From assembly GCF_030580675.1 (NCBI RefSeq), contig NZ_JAUQUB010000001.1, positions 496,001 through 560,000 on the forward strand: a stretch of DNA of 64,000 bases, written 5' to 3'. The translations under genes and the position numbers were made by a program. Positions 8,728 through 17,419 of the stretch are shown piece by piece. The notes beneath the pieces were generated by a model. That model saw nothing but the letters and a program-made list of their open reading frames with translations. It did no database searches and was not told where the DNA came from. Source of the DNA: Antiquaquibacter soli. GTDB taxonomy: Bacteria > Actinomycetota > Actinomycetes > Actinomycetales > Microbacteriaceae. Positions within the stretch are counted from its first letter, which is position 1. Every line of letters begins with the position of its first letter.

Positions 8728-8733
8728 TAGATT
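8728..8733 (+). promoter_or_regulatory. -10 element of the ABC ATPase gene
   Basis: TAGATT ends 7 nt before the ATG at 8741. There is no Shine-Dalgarno. A leaderless transcript downstream of the terminator is likely. Confidence 0.55.
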
Positions 8734-8740
8734 GGTTCAT

Positions 8741-10261
8741 ATGAAGCTCGAACTTCGCGGGATCACCAAGAGGTTCGGTTCGCTGGTCGCCAACGACCAC
8801 ATTGACCTCACGGTCGAACCGGGCGAGATCCACTGCCTCCTGGGCGAGAACGGCGCAGGAAAGTCCACCCTGATGAACGTGCTCTACGGCCTCTACCAGG
8901 CCGACGAGGGCGAGATCCTGCTGAACGACGAGGTCCAGCACTTCTCCGGCCCCGGTGACGCGATGAATGCGGGCATCGGTATGGTGCACCAGCACTTCAT
9001 GCTGATCCCGGTGTTCACGGTCGCGGAGAACGTCATGCTGGGGCACGAGCAGACGAAGTTCGGCGGCCTCCTCAACCTCGACGACGCCCGCGCGAAGGTG
9101 CGCGAGATCTCCGCACGATTCGGCTTCGACGTCGACCCGGATGCTCTCGTGGAGGACCTCCCCGTCGGCGTCCAGCAGCGCGTCGAGATCATCAAGGCGC
9201 TCTCGCGCGACGCGAGCGTCCTGGTGTTCGACGAGCCGACCGCCGTGCTCACGCCTCAGGAGACCGACGAGCTCATGGCGATCATGCGCCAGCTCAAGCA
9301 GAGCGGCACGTCGATCGTCTTCATCACCCACAAGTTGCGCGAGGTGCGGGAGGTCGCGGACCGCATCACCGTCATCCGACTCGGCAAGGTCGTGGGCGAG
9401 GCATCCCCGACCGACACGAACGAAGAGCTCGCGTCCCTCATGGTCGGCCGCGCCGTCGACCTCATGATCGACAAGGGGCCGGCGAAACCGGGCGAGGTCG
9501 CGCTCCGCGTCGAGGGACTCTCCGTCATCGACCACCGCAACCAGCTCGTCGTCAACAACGTGAGCTTCGACGTGCGAGAGGGCGAGGTGCTCGCGATCGC
9601 CGGAGTCCAGGGCAACGGCCAGACCGAACTCACCGAGGCGATCGTCGGCCTCCAGCCCAAGGTCACCGGGTCGATCAGCCTCGGCGGTCGGTCGCTGCGC
9701 GGCTTGAGCGTGCGCCAGACCCTCGACGCGGGCGTCGGCTTCGTTCCCGAGGACCGCAAGATCGACGGCCTCGTCGCGGAGATGACGATCGCCGAGAACC
9801 TCATGCTCGACCGCTCGGAGGGCGAGCCCTTCGTCAAGGCGGGTACTCTCCAGCTGAAGTTCCGTTCGGAGTTCGCCGAGGAGAAGGTGCGGGAGTTCGA
9901 CATCCGCGCCCAAGGCATCGACACCCACGTCGGGCGGCTGTCCGGCGGCAACCAGCAGAAGGTCGTGCTCGCGCGCGAGCTCAGCCGCGAGCTGCGCCTG
10001 CTCGTCGCGGCGCAGCCGACGCGCGGCCTCGACGTCGGTTCCATCGAGTTCGTCCACACCCGGATCGTCGAGGCCCGGGATGCGGGGGTGCCGGTCATCG
10101 TCGTCTCGACCGAGCTCGACGAGGTCGTCGCGCTCGCCGACCGCATCGCGGTCATGTACCGCGGCGGCATCGTCGGCATCGTGCCCGGCGATACCCCGCG
10201 CGAAGTGCTCGGCCTCATGATGGCCGGCGAGCACCCCGACACGGCAGGAGAAGCGGCATGA
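8741..10261 (+). CDS. Nucleoside ABC transporter ATP-binding protein (two fused ATPase domains)
   Basis: This 506-residue duplicated ATPase resembles NupO/YufO and RbsA. The first domain has a full Walker A (GENGAGKST, residues 35-43), signature LPVGVQQRVEI, and Walker B VLVFDEPTAVLTP. The second domain has a degenerate Walker A (GVQGNGQTE, no Lys) with signature LSGGNQQKVVLAREL. This asymmetric arrangement is usual in the sugar/nucleoside importer family, where the second site is impaired. The upstream extension to TTG 8732 is less likely than the ATG at 8741. The stop overlaps the next start as ATGA, so the ATPase and the first permease are coupled. Confidence 0.93.
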   Translation: MKLELRGITKRFGSLVANDHIDLTVEPGEIHCLLGENGAGKSTLMNVLYGLYQADEGEILLNDEVQHFSGPGDAMNAGIGMVHQHFMLIPVFTVAENVMLGHEQTKFGGLLNLDDARAKVREISARFGFDVDPDALVEDLPVGVQQRVEIIKALSRDASVLVFDEPTAVLTPQETDELMAIMRQLKQSGTSIVFITHKLREVREVADRITVIRLGKVVGEASPTDTNEELASLMVGRAVDLMIDKGPAKPGEVALRVEGLSVIDHRNQLVVNNVSFDVREGEVLAIAGVQGNGQTELTEAIVGLQPKVTGSISLGGRSLRGLSVRQTLDAGVGFVPEDRKIDGLVAEMTIAENLMLDRSEGEPFVKAGTLQLKFRSEFAEEKVREFDIRAQGIDTHVGRLSGGNQQKVVLARELSRELRLLVAAQPTRGLDVGSIEFVHTRIVEARDAGVPVIVVSTELDEVVALADRIAVMYRGGIVGIVPGDTPREVLGLMMAGEHPDTAGEAA

Positions 10262-11550
10262 CCGACCCGAAGGTCACCCAGAGCGAGCCGGCCCCCGGCT
10301 CGACCGACACCCAGCTCGAGCCGGGCCAGGCCCGCAACGAGGTCGCCCCGCCGTCGCGGTCCCAGCAGGTGCTCCGCGACATCCTCGGCGGCAGTGCGAT
10401 GATCTCGGTGCTCGCGGTCGTGCTCGCCCTCCTCGCAGGCGGCATCCTCATCGCCCTCACCGACAAAGACGTGCAGGCGGCAGCCGGATACTTCTTCTCC
10501 CGCCCGGCCGACACCTTCCGCGCGATCTGGGACGCCGTCGCCGGTGCCTACGTCGCCCTGTTCCAGGGGTCGATCTACAACTTCCGCGCGGACGATTTCG
10601 TGCGGGGCATCCGGCCGCTCACGGAGACGCTCAAGTTCGCCACCCCGCTCATCACGGCGGGTCTCGGCGTCGCGCTCGCGTTCCGCGTCGGGCTGTTCAA
10701 CATCGGTGGCCGCGGGCAGATGCTCGTCGCCGCCGGTGCGGCCGGCTACATCGGCTTCGCCGTGCCGCTGCCGCCGGGCATCCATCTCGTCGTCGCGGTG
10801 CTGGTCGGGATGCTCGCCGGCGCGATCTGGGGCGGAATCGTGGGGCTCCTCAAGGCCCGCACCGGTGCGCACGAGGTCATCGTGACCATCATGCTCAACT
10901 ACGTCGCCTTCTACCTGATCTCCTACCTGCTGACGCAGCAGTGGGCGCTGCAGGCACCGGGATCGACGAACCCGAAGTCGGCCGCGATGCTGCCCACCGC
11001 GGTGTTCCCGAAGATCCTCGGCGAGCAGTTCAACCTGCACCTCGGCTTCATCGTCGCCATCGCCGCGACGATCTGGTTCTGGTACTTCATCAACCGGTCG
11101 AGCATGGGCTTCCGTTTCAGGGCGGTGGGGGAGAACCCGAACGCCGCACAGGTCGCCGGCATCAAGGTGAAGAGCGTCTATGTCTGGGCGATGGTGTTCT
11201 CCGGTGCACTCGTCGGCCTCGCGGGCGTCAACCAGGTGCTCGGCACCGTGACGTCAGGGTTCACCGCGACCATCGATGCGTCGATCGGATTCGACGCCAT
11301 CACGGTCGCGCTGCTCGGCCGCTCGCGACCCGTCGGCGTCTTCGTCGCGGGAGTGCTGTTCGGCGCCCTCAAGGCCGGCGGTTACTCCATGCAGGCGGCG
11401 CAGGGCGTGCCGATCGACATCGTCCTCGTCGTGCAGTCGCTCATCGTGCTGTTCATCGCCGCGCCGCCGCTCGTGCGGGCGATCTTCCGACTGCCCGTTC
11501 CCGGCACCGCGCCGAAATCCCGTACCCGCAAGCTGGAGGTCGCCAAGTGA
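10258..11550 (+). CDS. Nucleoside ABC transporter permease (NupP/YufP-like)
   Basis: This 430-residue membrane protein of the BPD_transp_2 family has a roughly 45-residue hydrophilic N-terminus and then about nine hydrophobic segments. The cytoplasmic loop contains GENPNAAQVAGIKV, the EAA-like coupling motif of this permease class, and the preceding FNIGGRGQML motif is also characteristic. It pairs with the permease encoded next. The ATG overlaps the ATPase stop by four bases, and the stop overlaps the next GTG start as GTGA. Substrate assignment rests on the operon context. Confidence 0.91.
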   Translation: MTDPKVTQSEPAPGSTDTQLEPGQARNEVAPPSRSQQVLRDILGGSAMISVLAVVLALLAGGILIALTDKDVQAAAGYFFSRPADTFRAIWDAVAGAYVALFQGSIYNFRADDFVRGIRPLTETLKFATPLITAGLGVALAFRVGLFNIGGRGQMLVAAGAAGYIGFAVPLPPGIHLVVAVLVGMLAGAIWGGIVGLLKARTGAHEVIVTIMLNYVAFYLISYLLTQQWALQAPGSTNPKSAAMLPTAVFPKILGEQFNLHLGFIVAIAATIWFWYFINRSSMGFRFRAVGENPNAAQVAGIKVKSVYVWAMVFSGALVGLAGVNQVLGTVTSGFTATIDASIGFDAITVALLGRSRPVGVFVAGVLFGALKAGGYSMQAAQGVPIDIVLVVQSLIVLFIAAPPLVRAIFRLPVPGTAPKSRTRKLEVAK

Positions 11551-12842
11551 GCGTCGCAACTGGCTCCGTGACCCCGTCCTCGGCTCCCATCGAGCTCGAG
11601 AAGGCTGTCGTCCGCAACTGGAAGCCGCCGATCGGCCTCGGTATCTTCGCCCTCATCGGCATCCTCCTGTTCGTTGTGTTCGCCCGGCCCGGCGCAACCT
11701 CGTTCCGCTTCTCCACGGACGGCGACCAGATCCAGATCCCCATCTGGGTCGTCGACGCCGGTGCGGTCTACATCGTCGTCACGATCCTGCTGATCGCGAT
11801 CGCCGCCGTCTCCGCGTTCCTCGCCTACCGCGCGCGGCGCACGCCGATCTGGCTCATCGCGGTGTTCGCGGCGCTGTTCATGTTCGGGTTCCTCACGTGG
11901 GCGGCGGCCGGGGCATCCCTGCCGGTGCAGATCGCGAGCCTGCTCGTCGGCGCGGTCAGCCTGTCCGTCCCGCTCGTGTTCGGCGCCCTCGGCGGCGTCA
12001 TCTCCGAGCGCGTCGGCGTCGTGAACGTCGCCATCGAGGGGCAGTTGCTCGCGGGCGCGTTCGTCTCGGCGCTCGTGGCGTCCGCGACGGGAATGCAGTT
12101 CCTCGGACTGCTCGCCGCCATGGTGGCGGGAGTGCTCGTCTCGTTCGTGCTCGCCGCGTTCTCGATCAAGTACTTCGTCGACCAGGTCATCGTCGGCGTC
12201 GTGCTCAACGTGCTCGTCGTGGGACTCACGAGCTTCCTCTTCTCGACCCTCCTCGCGCCGAACGCCGCACTGCTGAACAGCCCGCCGCGGTTCGACCGCA
12301 TCGAGATCCCGCTGCTGAGCCAGATCCCCATCATCGGTCCGGTGTTCTTCCGGCAGACGATCATCGTGTACCTCGTCTACATCGCGGTCTTCGTGGTGTG
12401 GTTCGCGCTCTTCAAGACCCGGTGGGGCCTGCGCCTGCGCTCCGTGGGGGAGCACCCGCAGGCGGCAGACACCGTGGGCATCAACGTCGCGCGCACTCGC
12501 TTCTGGAACGTCTCCCTCGCGGGGGCGATCGCCGGTCTGGGTGGCGCGTACTACACGCTCGGCTCGGTGGGGGCCTTCAACAAGGAGATGACGGCGGGGG
12601 CGGGCTTCATCGCGCTCGCGGCGGTCATCTTCGGTCGCTGGGACCCCATCCGCGCGACCCTCGCAGCGCTCCTCTTCGGGTTCGCGCTCAACCTGCAGTA
12701 CGCGCTCTCCGTCATCGGCTCGCCGGTGCCGAGCGAGTTCATGCTCATGGTTCCCTACCTCGTGACGATCTTCGCCGTCGCGGGTCTCGTCGGATACGTG
12801 CGCGGCCCGGCTGCCGCGGGAAAGCCCTACGTGAAGTCATGA
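11547..12842 (+). CDS. Nucleoside ABC transporter permease (NupQ/YufQ-like)
   Basis: This 431-residue second permease of the importer also belongs to the BPD_transp_2 family. An extra pair of hydrophobic segments precedes the conserved core. The core motifs are ERVGVVNVAIEGQLLAGAF and the coupling-loop segment GEHPQAADTVGINVAR. The GTG start is set by GGAGG at 11534-11538 and the GTGA overlap with the preceding gene; the longer open frame upstream overlaps that gene and is spurious. The stop overlaps the cytidine deaminase ATG. Together with the lipoprotein, the ATPase and the first permease it makes a complete ABC importer. Confidence 0.91.
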   Translation: MSVATGSVTPSSAPIELEKAVVRNWKPPIGLGIFALIGILLFVVFARPGATSFRFSTDGDQIQIPIWVVDAGAVYIVVTILLIAIAAVSAFLAYRARRTPIWLIAVFAALFMFGFLTWAAAGASLPVQIASLLVGAVSLSVPLVFGALGGVISERVGVVNVAIEGQLLAGAFVSALVASATGMQFLGLLAAMVAGVLVSFVLAAFSIKYFVDQVIVGVVLNVLVVGLTSFLFSTLLAPNAALLNSPPRFDRIEIPLLSQIPIIGPVFFRQTIIVYLVYIAVFVVWFALFKTRWGLRLRSVGEHPQAADTVGINVARTRFWNVSLAGAIAGLGGAYYTLGSVGAFNKEMTAGAGFIALAAVIFGRWDPIRATLAALLFGFALNLQYALSVIGSPVPSEFMLMVPYLVTIFAVAGLVGYVRGPAAAGKPYVKS

Positions 12843-13267
12843 CGTCGCCGTACACTCCGCAGTCCGACGCCGACTGGGATGCCCTCCGCGGCGTCGCCAA
12901 GGAAGCCCTCGCCCACGCCTACGTGCCGTACTCGAACTTCCCGGTCGGTGTCGCCGCGATCGTGGACGACGGTCGTGTCATCTCCGGCGCCAACGTCGAG
13001 AACGCCTCGTACGGGCTCACCCTGTGCGCGGAGTGCGCGCTCGTGTCATCCCTGCACATGACCGGCGGCGGCAAGCTCGTGGCGTTCACGTGCGTCGACG
13101 GGCACGGCAATGCCCTCATGCCATGCGGGCGCTGCCGCCAGCTGCTCTTCGAGCACTCGGCGGAGGGAATGCTCCTCGAGACGGTCTCCGGCATCAAGAC
13201 GATCGACGAGGTCATCCCCGACGCGTTCGGTCCGCGCACCCTCGCCGCCTACCGAGCCGCGGACTGA
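12839..13267 (+). CDS. cdd: Cytidine deaminase
   Basis: This 142-residue enzyme hydrolyses cytidine and deoxycytidine to uridine and deoxyuridine. The zinc site is Cys63-Ala-Glu65 (catalytic Glu) with Cys96 and Cys99 in PCGRC, the pattern of the short homotetrameric class. The substrate-binding motif GANVENASYG precedes it. The ATG overlaps the permease stop (ATGA), and the stop shares one base with the thymidine phosphorylase start. The order transporter-cdd-deoA indicates that imported pyrimidine nucleosides are deaminated and then cleaved. Confidence 0.96.
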   Translation: MTSPYTPQSDADWDALRGVAKEALAHAYVPYSNFPVGVAAIVDDGRVISGANVENASYGLTLCAECALVSSLHMTGGGKLVAFTCVDGHGNALMPCGRCRQLLFEHSAEGMLLETVSGIKTIDEVIPDAFGPRTLAAYRAAD

Positions 13268-14553
13268 TGGCCGTCGAACCCTTCGACGTCGTCGACCTCA
13301 TCCGCACCAAGCGCGACAAGGGGACGCTGTCGACGGAGCAGCTGTCGTGGCTCGTCGACGCCTACACTCGCGGCTACGTCGCGGACGAGCAGATGTCCGC
13401 GATGACGATGGCGATCTTCCTCAACGGGATGACGCGCGACGAGATCCGCGACCTCACGCTCGCGATGATCGCCTCGGGCGAGACGCTCTCGTTCGAGGGG
13501 CTCGGCAAGCCGACGAGCGACAAGCACTCCACCGGGGGCGTGGGCGACAAGATCACCCTTCCGCTCGCCCCGCTCGTGGCCTCCTTCGGCGTAGCGGTGC
13601 CGCAGCTCTCGGGTCGCGGACTCGGTCACACCGGCGGCACGCTCGACAAGCTGGAGAGCATCCCCGGCTGGCGGGCGAAGCTGTCGAATGACGAGTTCTA
13701 CGCGCAGTTGCGCGACGTCGGCGCCGTGGTGTGCGCGGCGGGAGCGGGCCTCGCCCCGGCCGACGGCAAGCTCTACGCGCTACGCGACATCACCGGGACC
13801 GTGGAGGCGATCCCGCTCATCGCCTCGTCGATCATGTCCAAGAAGATCGCCGAGGGCACGGCCGCGCTCGTGCTCGACGTCAAGTTCGGCTCTGGCGCGT
13901 TCATGCAGGACCCGGCGCGCAGCAAGGAGCTCGCCGAGACGATGGTGCAGCTCGGCAAGGACGCCGGCGTGAAGACGGTTGCGCTCCTCACCAACATGAA
14001 CGTGCCGCTCGGGCTCGCGATCGGCAACGCCAACGAAGTCCGCGAATCGGTGGAGGTGCTCGCCGGCGGCGGCCCGGCCGATGTCGTCGAGCTCACGCTG
14101 TCCCTCGCGCGGGAGATGCTCGCGCTCGCCGGGCAGCCCGACGCCGACGTCGAGGGCGCGCTCGCGAACGGTCAGGCGATGGACACGTGGCGCCGGATGA
14201 TTGAGGCGCAGGACGGCGACCCGGATGCCCCGCTCCCGACCGCGAAGGAGTCGCACACGGTAGTCGCGGAGGCGGACGGCATCCTCGCCACTCAGGAGGC
14301 ACTGCCCTTCGGTATTGCGGCCTGGCGGCTGGGAGCCGGCCGCGCGCGCAAGGAGGACCCGGTGCACCACGCCGCGGGAATCGACCTGCACGCCAAACCG
14401 GGCGACGCGGTGACCCAGGGCCAGCCCCTCTTCACGATGCACACCGACGAGCCGGCTCGCTTCGAGCGCGCCTTGGAGGCGCTCGACGGCGCCTACTCGA
14501 TCGGCGCGTCAGCCCACGACTACGGTCCCCTCATCGCGGGTCGTGTGGACTGA
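13267..14553 (+). CDS. deoA: Thymidine (pyrimidine-nucleoside) phosphorylase
   Basis: This 428-residue enzyme cleaves thymidine or uridine with phosphate to base and (deoxy)ribose-1-phosphate. The phosphate-binding motif DKHSTGGVGDK and the family signature SGRGLGHTGGTLDKLE lie in the N-terminal third. The C-terminal domain ends with a barrel-sandwich-like segment (GIDLHAKPGDAV), as in pyrimidine-nucleoside phosphorylases. The start is the ATG in the TGATG overlap with cdd, and the upstream open frame is a shadow. It is the last gene of the uptake operon, and the sugar phosphate it releases could be isomerised by the PGM2-like mutase encoded about 5 kb away. It converges with the nucleoside hydrolase gene at a 6-nt gap without a visible terminator. 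Confidence 0.95.
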   Translation: MAVEPFDVVDLIRTKRDKGTLSTEQLSWLVDAYTRGYVADEQMSAMTMAIFLNGMTRDEIRDLTLAMIASGETLSFEGLGKPTSDKHSTGGVGDKITLPLAPLVASFGVAVPQLSGRGLGHTGGTLDKLESIPGWRAKLSNDEFYAQLRDVGAVVCAAGAGLAPADGKLYALRDITGTVEAIPLIASSIMSKKIAEGTAALVLDVKFGSGAFMQDPARSKELAETMVQLGKDAGVKTVALLTNMNVPLGLAIGNANEVRESVEVLAGGGPADVVELTLSLAREMLALAGQPDADVEGALANGQAMDTWRRMIEAQDGDPDAPLPTAKESHTVVAEADGILATQEALPFGIAAWRLGAGRARKEDPVHHAAGIDLHAKPGDAVTQGQPLFTMHTDEPARFERALEALDGAYSIGASAHDYGPLIAGRVD

Positions 14554-14559
14554 GCTAGC

Positions 14560-15507
14560 TCAGGGCTCCACCGCGCCGATGCGCTCCAGAGCGTCGACCA
14601 CGAGGCCCCAGAACTTGGCGTGGTCGAGGTTTCGGGCGACCTGGGTGGTGCAATCATCCGGAGCGGGGGCCCGGAAGTCGGCGACGGTCATCCCGAGTGT
14701 CAACGTGCCCGAGAGCTCGACGTCGAGCGGCACCCTCACCGTCTCCATCACCGAGTCGTCGATGACGTAGGCGACGGCGCACGGGTCGTGGACGGGCGGA
14801 TGCTCGAACCCCTGCTGATCCTTGTAGGTCTCGCCGAAGAACTCGAGGAGCTCGCCGACGAACCGGGCGGGCGCCGTGCCCACGGCAGCGATCGAGGCGG
14901 CGACCTCCGGCGTTGCGAGCGCCTCGTGGGTGAGGTCGAGCCCGACCATCGTGAGCGGCCAGGCCTCGTTGAAGACGATGTGAGCGGCCTCCGGATCGAT
15001 GACGATGTTGAACTCGCTCGTCGCCGACCAGTTGCCGACATTGACCCCGCCGCCCATCAGCACGACCTCGCGCACCCGGGAGGCGATGCGCGGCTCCTTG
15101 CGCACGGCGAGAGCGATGTTCGTGAGCGCGCCGGTCGGCACGAGGGTGATCTCGCCGGGCTCAGACGCCATGACGGTGTCGATGATGAAGTCGACGGCGT
15201 GCCGCGCGTCGAGTTCGAGGGTCGGCTCGGGCAGCGCGGGCCCGTCGAGTCCCGATTCGCCGTGGATGGACTCGGCCACCTCGACCTGCCGTACGAGCGG
15301 GCGGTGGGCGCCCCGGGCGAAGGGCACGCCCGTGATGCCGGCGACTCGCGCGACGGCGAGCGCGTTGCGCGTGACCTTCTCGATCGTCTGGTTGCCCATC
15401 ACCGTCGTCACGCCCACGAGGTCGATCTCCGGGTTTCCCCAGGCGAGCAGCATCGCGATGGCGTCGTCGTGTCCGGGGTCGCAGTCGAGGATGATCTTTC
15501 GAGCCAT
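14560..15507 (-). CDS. Ribonucleoside hydrolase
   Basis: This 315-residue inosine-uridine preferring nucleoside hydrolase family enzyme cleaves ribonucleosides to base and ribose. The calcium-binding cluster DCDPGHDD at residues 8-15 is intact. The central motif MGGGVNVGNWSATSEFNI and the late HDPCAVAY motif, with its metal-binding Asp, are present. The ATG at 15507 lies exactly 6 nt after a TACACT hexamer, which supports this start over the ATG 18 nt further upstream. It diverges from the SAH-hydrolase-like gene across only 62 bp holding a shared palindrome. Preference between purine and pyrimidine substrates cannot be told from sequence. Confidence 0.92.
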   Translation of the reverse strand: MARKIILDCDPGHDDAIAMLLAWGNPEIDLVGVTTVMGNQTIEKVTRNALAVARVAGITGVPFARGAHRPLVRQVEVAESIHGESGLDGPALPEPTLELDARHAVDFIIDTVMASEPGEITLVPTGALTNIALAVRKEPRIASRVREVVLMGGGVNVGNWSATSEFNIVIDPEAAHIVFNEAWPLTMVGLDLTHEALATPEVAASIAAVGTAPARFVGELLEFFGETYKDQQGFEHPPVHDPCAVAYVIDDSVMETVRVPLDVELSGTLTLGMTVADFRAPAPDDCTTQVARNLDHAKFWGLVVDALERIGAVEP

Positions 15508-15569
15508 GAGGCGAGTGTAGTGCATCCCTGCATATATGAAATCAGGATTCGTATGTGTAGAGTGCTGCC
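15508..15569. promoter_or_regulatory. Divergent leaderless promoters with a central 21-bp palindromic operator
   Basis: On the minus strand TACACT (15514-15519) ends 6 nt before the hydrolase ATG. On the plus strand TAGAGT (15558-15563) ends 6 nt before the ATG at 15570. Between them lies ATATGAA-N7-TTCGTAT (15534-15554), an interrupted palindrome in an AT-rich patch that would overlap both -35 regions. The nearby IclR-family regulator is the natural candidate to bind it, though this is inference. Confidence 0.6.
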
Positions 15570-16739
15570 ATGTCAGACCTCGTCTCCCGCGGAGCCGCTC
15601 GCGTCGAATGGATCCGCTCTCGAATGCCCCTGCTCGCCCGAACCCGGGCCGAGTTCGCGGCATCCCGCCCGTTCGCGGGCCACCGCATCGGCATGTCGCT
15701 GCACCTCGAGCCGAAGACCGCAGTGCTGCTCGAGACCCTCGCCGCGGGGGGCGCCGACATCGTCGCGACCGGCAACCACGGCTCCACCCAGGACGACATC
15801 GTCGCGTTTCTGCGCAGCCAGGGCATGGAGGTGCACGGAACCCGGGATGACTCGCTCGACCAGCACCACGCGAACGTGGCCGCGGTGGCCGCGGCGCGAC
15901 CCGACATCCTCCTCGACAACGGTGCGGACCTCGCCGCGCTCGCCGCAGCGGATCCGTGGCCCATCGTCGGCGGCACCGAGGAGACGACCTCCGGAGGCCT
16001 GCGTCTCCGCGACGAGCTCGAGGGGCGCATCCCGTTCCCGGTCATCGTCATCAACGACTCGCGGCTCAAGGCGATCGGCGAGAACCGGCACGCGGTCGGC
16101 CAGTCCGTCGTCGAGAGCTTCATGCGCATCACGAATCTGATGATCCCGGGTCGTCGCTTCGTGGTGGCGGGCTACGGCTGGTGCGGCAGCGGCGTTGCCC
16201 ACTACTTGCGGGCGCTCGGCGGCAAGGTCGCCGTCGTCGAGGTGGACGAGCTCAAGGCGTTCGAGGCGGCGATGGACGGCTTCCGGGTCGGCAGCCTCGA
16301 CGACCTCGCCGAGTGGGGCGAGGTGTTCATCACCGCTACCGGTCACCCCGGCGTCCTCACTGAGGCGTTCTTCCGGAGGGTCGCCGATGGCGCGGTGCTC
16401 GCGAACTGCGGACACTTCCCCTGGGAGATCGACGTCGCCGCCCTCCGCGCCTACTCCTCGGGAGCCACGCAGCTGGATGACGCGATCGAGCGCATCGACC
16501 TGCCGGACGGCCGCCACGTGATCCTCATCGCCGACGGGCGCATGTTCAACCTCGCCGGCCGCGAGCCCAAGGGCAACTCCCTCGAGTCGATGGATCTCGG
16601 CTTCCTCCTCCAGTCGCTCTCGCTCGAGCGGGTCGCCACGGATCCGGGCAGCCTCGTTCCGGGCGCCCAGCCCGTGCCCGACGACATCGACCGCGAGATC
16701 GCCCGCCGGATGCTCGCCGCGATGGCCGCGCACCGCTGA
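15570..16739 (+). CDS. Divergent S-adenosylhomocysteine hydrolase-like enzyme (possible S-inosylhomocysteine hydrolase)
   Basis: The 389 residues are shorter than typical SAH hydrolase (about 420-490). The NAD-binding motif AGYGWCGSGVA (residues 200-210) and HLEPKTA (45-51) match the archaeal/thermophile subfamily. EETTSGG (137-143), Lys167 in the NDSRLK segment and His282 in NCGHFPWEID are kept. Compared with classical SAH hydrolase, the catalytic Asp of DDGGD is Asn117, the Asp four residues after the Lys is Glu171, and the GHPS motif that packs on the adenine is absent (replaced around residues 333-337). The substrate may therefore differ. It shares a promoter region with a nucleoside hydrolase, its stop overlaps the IclR start, and adenosine deaminase follows. 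Confidence 0.75.
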   Translation: MSDLVSRGAARVEWIRSRMPLLARTRAEFAASRPFAGHRIGMSLHLEPKTAVLLETLAAGGADIVATGNHGSTQDDIVAFLRSQGMEVHGTRDDSLDQHHANVAAVAAARPDILLDNGADLAALAAADPWPIVGGTEETTSGGLRLRDELEGRIPFPVIVINDSRLKAIGENRHAVGQSVVESFMRITNLMIPGRRFVVAGYGWCGSGVAHYLRALGGKVAVVEVDELKAFEAAMDGFRVGSLDDLAEWGEVFITATGHPGVLTEAFFRRVADGAVLANCGHFPWEIDVAALRAYSSGATQLDDAIERIDLPDGRHVILIADGRMFNLAGREPKGNSLESMDLGFLLQSLSLERVATDPGSLVPGAQPVPDDIDREIARRMLAAMAAHR

Positions 16740-17410
16740 TGGCCGAGGCCGCCGCACCCAACCAGCCCGAGTACTCCGCCCCCGCCCTCGACAAGGGCCT
16801 CGACATCCTGGAGTTGCTCGCCGACCAGCCGGGCGGGCTCAGCCAGTCGGAGATCGCCGAGGCGGTGGGTCGCAGCGTCGGCCAGATCTTCCGAGTGCTC
16901 GCTACCCTCGAGCGCCGCGGCTACGTGGCGCGGGATCGGCAGTCGGGACTGTACTCGTTCTCGATGAAGCTCTTCGACCTCGCCCACCGGCACCCACCGC
17001 TGCGCGGGCTGATCGCAGTGGCGACGGCGCCGATGCGCGACCTCGCTGAGCGCGTCCGCCAGTCGTGCAACCTGAGCGTGCTCGACGCCGGTCGAGTGCG
17101 TGTCATCGCGCAGGTGGAGAGCCCGGCGGACTTCGGCTACCGGGTGCGCGTCGGCGCCCTCTTCGACGTCGAGTCGACGGCGACTGGCGCAGTGCTCACC
17201 TCGGGCGAGGCGGTGGTGCGGCCCGACGCCCTGCAGCCCGGGATCACCGATGTCGTGGTGCCGGTGCGCGATGCATCCGGCACCGTCGCCGCGCTGACCG
17301 TGCCCTACGTCGCGACCACCTTCAGCGCCACCCCGGAGGGCGACGTGGTCGCCGCCGCCACCGCGACCGCCTCAGCGATCTCCCGACTTCTCCGGGGCGA
17401 ACCCCGGTAG
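16739..17410 (+). CDS. IclR-family transcriptional regulator
   Basis: This 223-residue regulator has an N-terminal winged helix-turn-helix (about residues 16-75), with ALDKGLDILELLADQ and the recognition segment SQSEIAEAVGRSVGQIFRVL. A C-terminal effector domain follows that is shorter than usual (family members are commonly 240-270 residues). The ATG overlaps the stop of the SAH-hydrolase-like gene (TGATG). It probably controls the divergent promoter region at 15508-15569 in response to a nucleoside or related ligand, but the ligand is not evident. Its TAG stop is the first half of the -10-like hexamer of the adenosine deaminase gene. Confidence 0.88.
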   Translation: MAEAAAPNQPEYSAPALDKGLDILELLADQPGGLSQSEIAEAVGRSVGQIFRVLATLERRGYVARDRQSGLYSFSMKLFDLAHRHPPLRGLIAVATAPMRDLAERVRQSCNLSVLDAGRVRVIAQVESPADFGYRVRVGALFDVESTATGAVLTSGEAVVRPDALQPGITDVVVPVRDASGTVAALTVPYVATTFSATPEGDVVAAATATASAISRLLRGEPR

Positions 17411-17413
17411 ATT
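17408..17413 (+). promoter_or_regulatory. -10 element of the adenosine deaminase gene, using the IclR stop codon
   Basis: TAGATT begins with the TAG stop of the regulator gene and ends 6 nt before the ATG at 17420. A weak GGAG lies in the gap, so the gene could be translated from a leaderless transcript and also by read-through from upstream. Confidence 0.5.
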
Positions 17414-17419
17414 GGAGCC

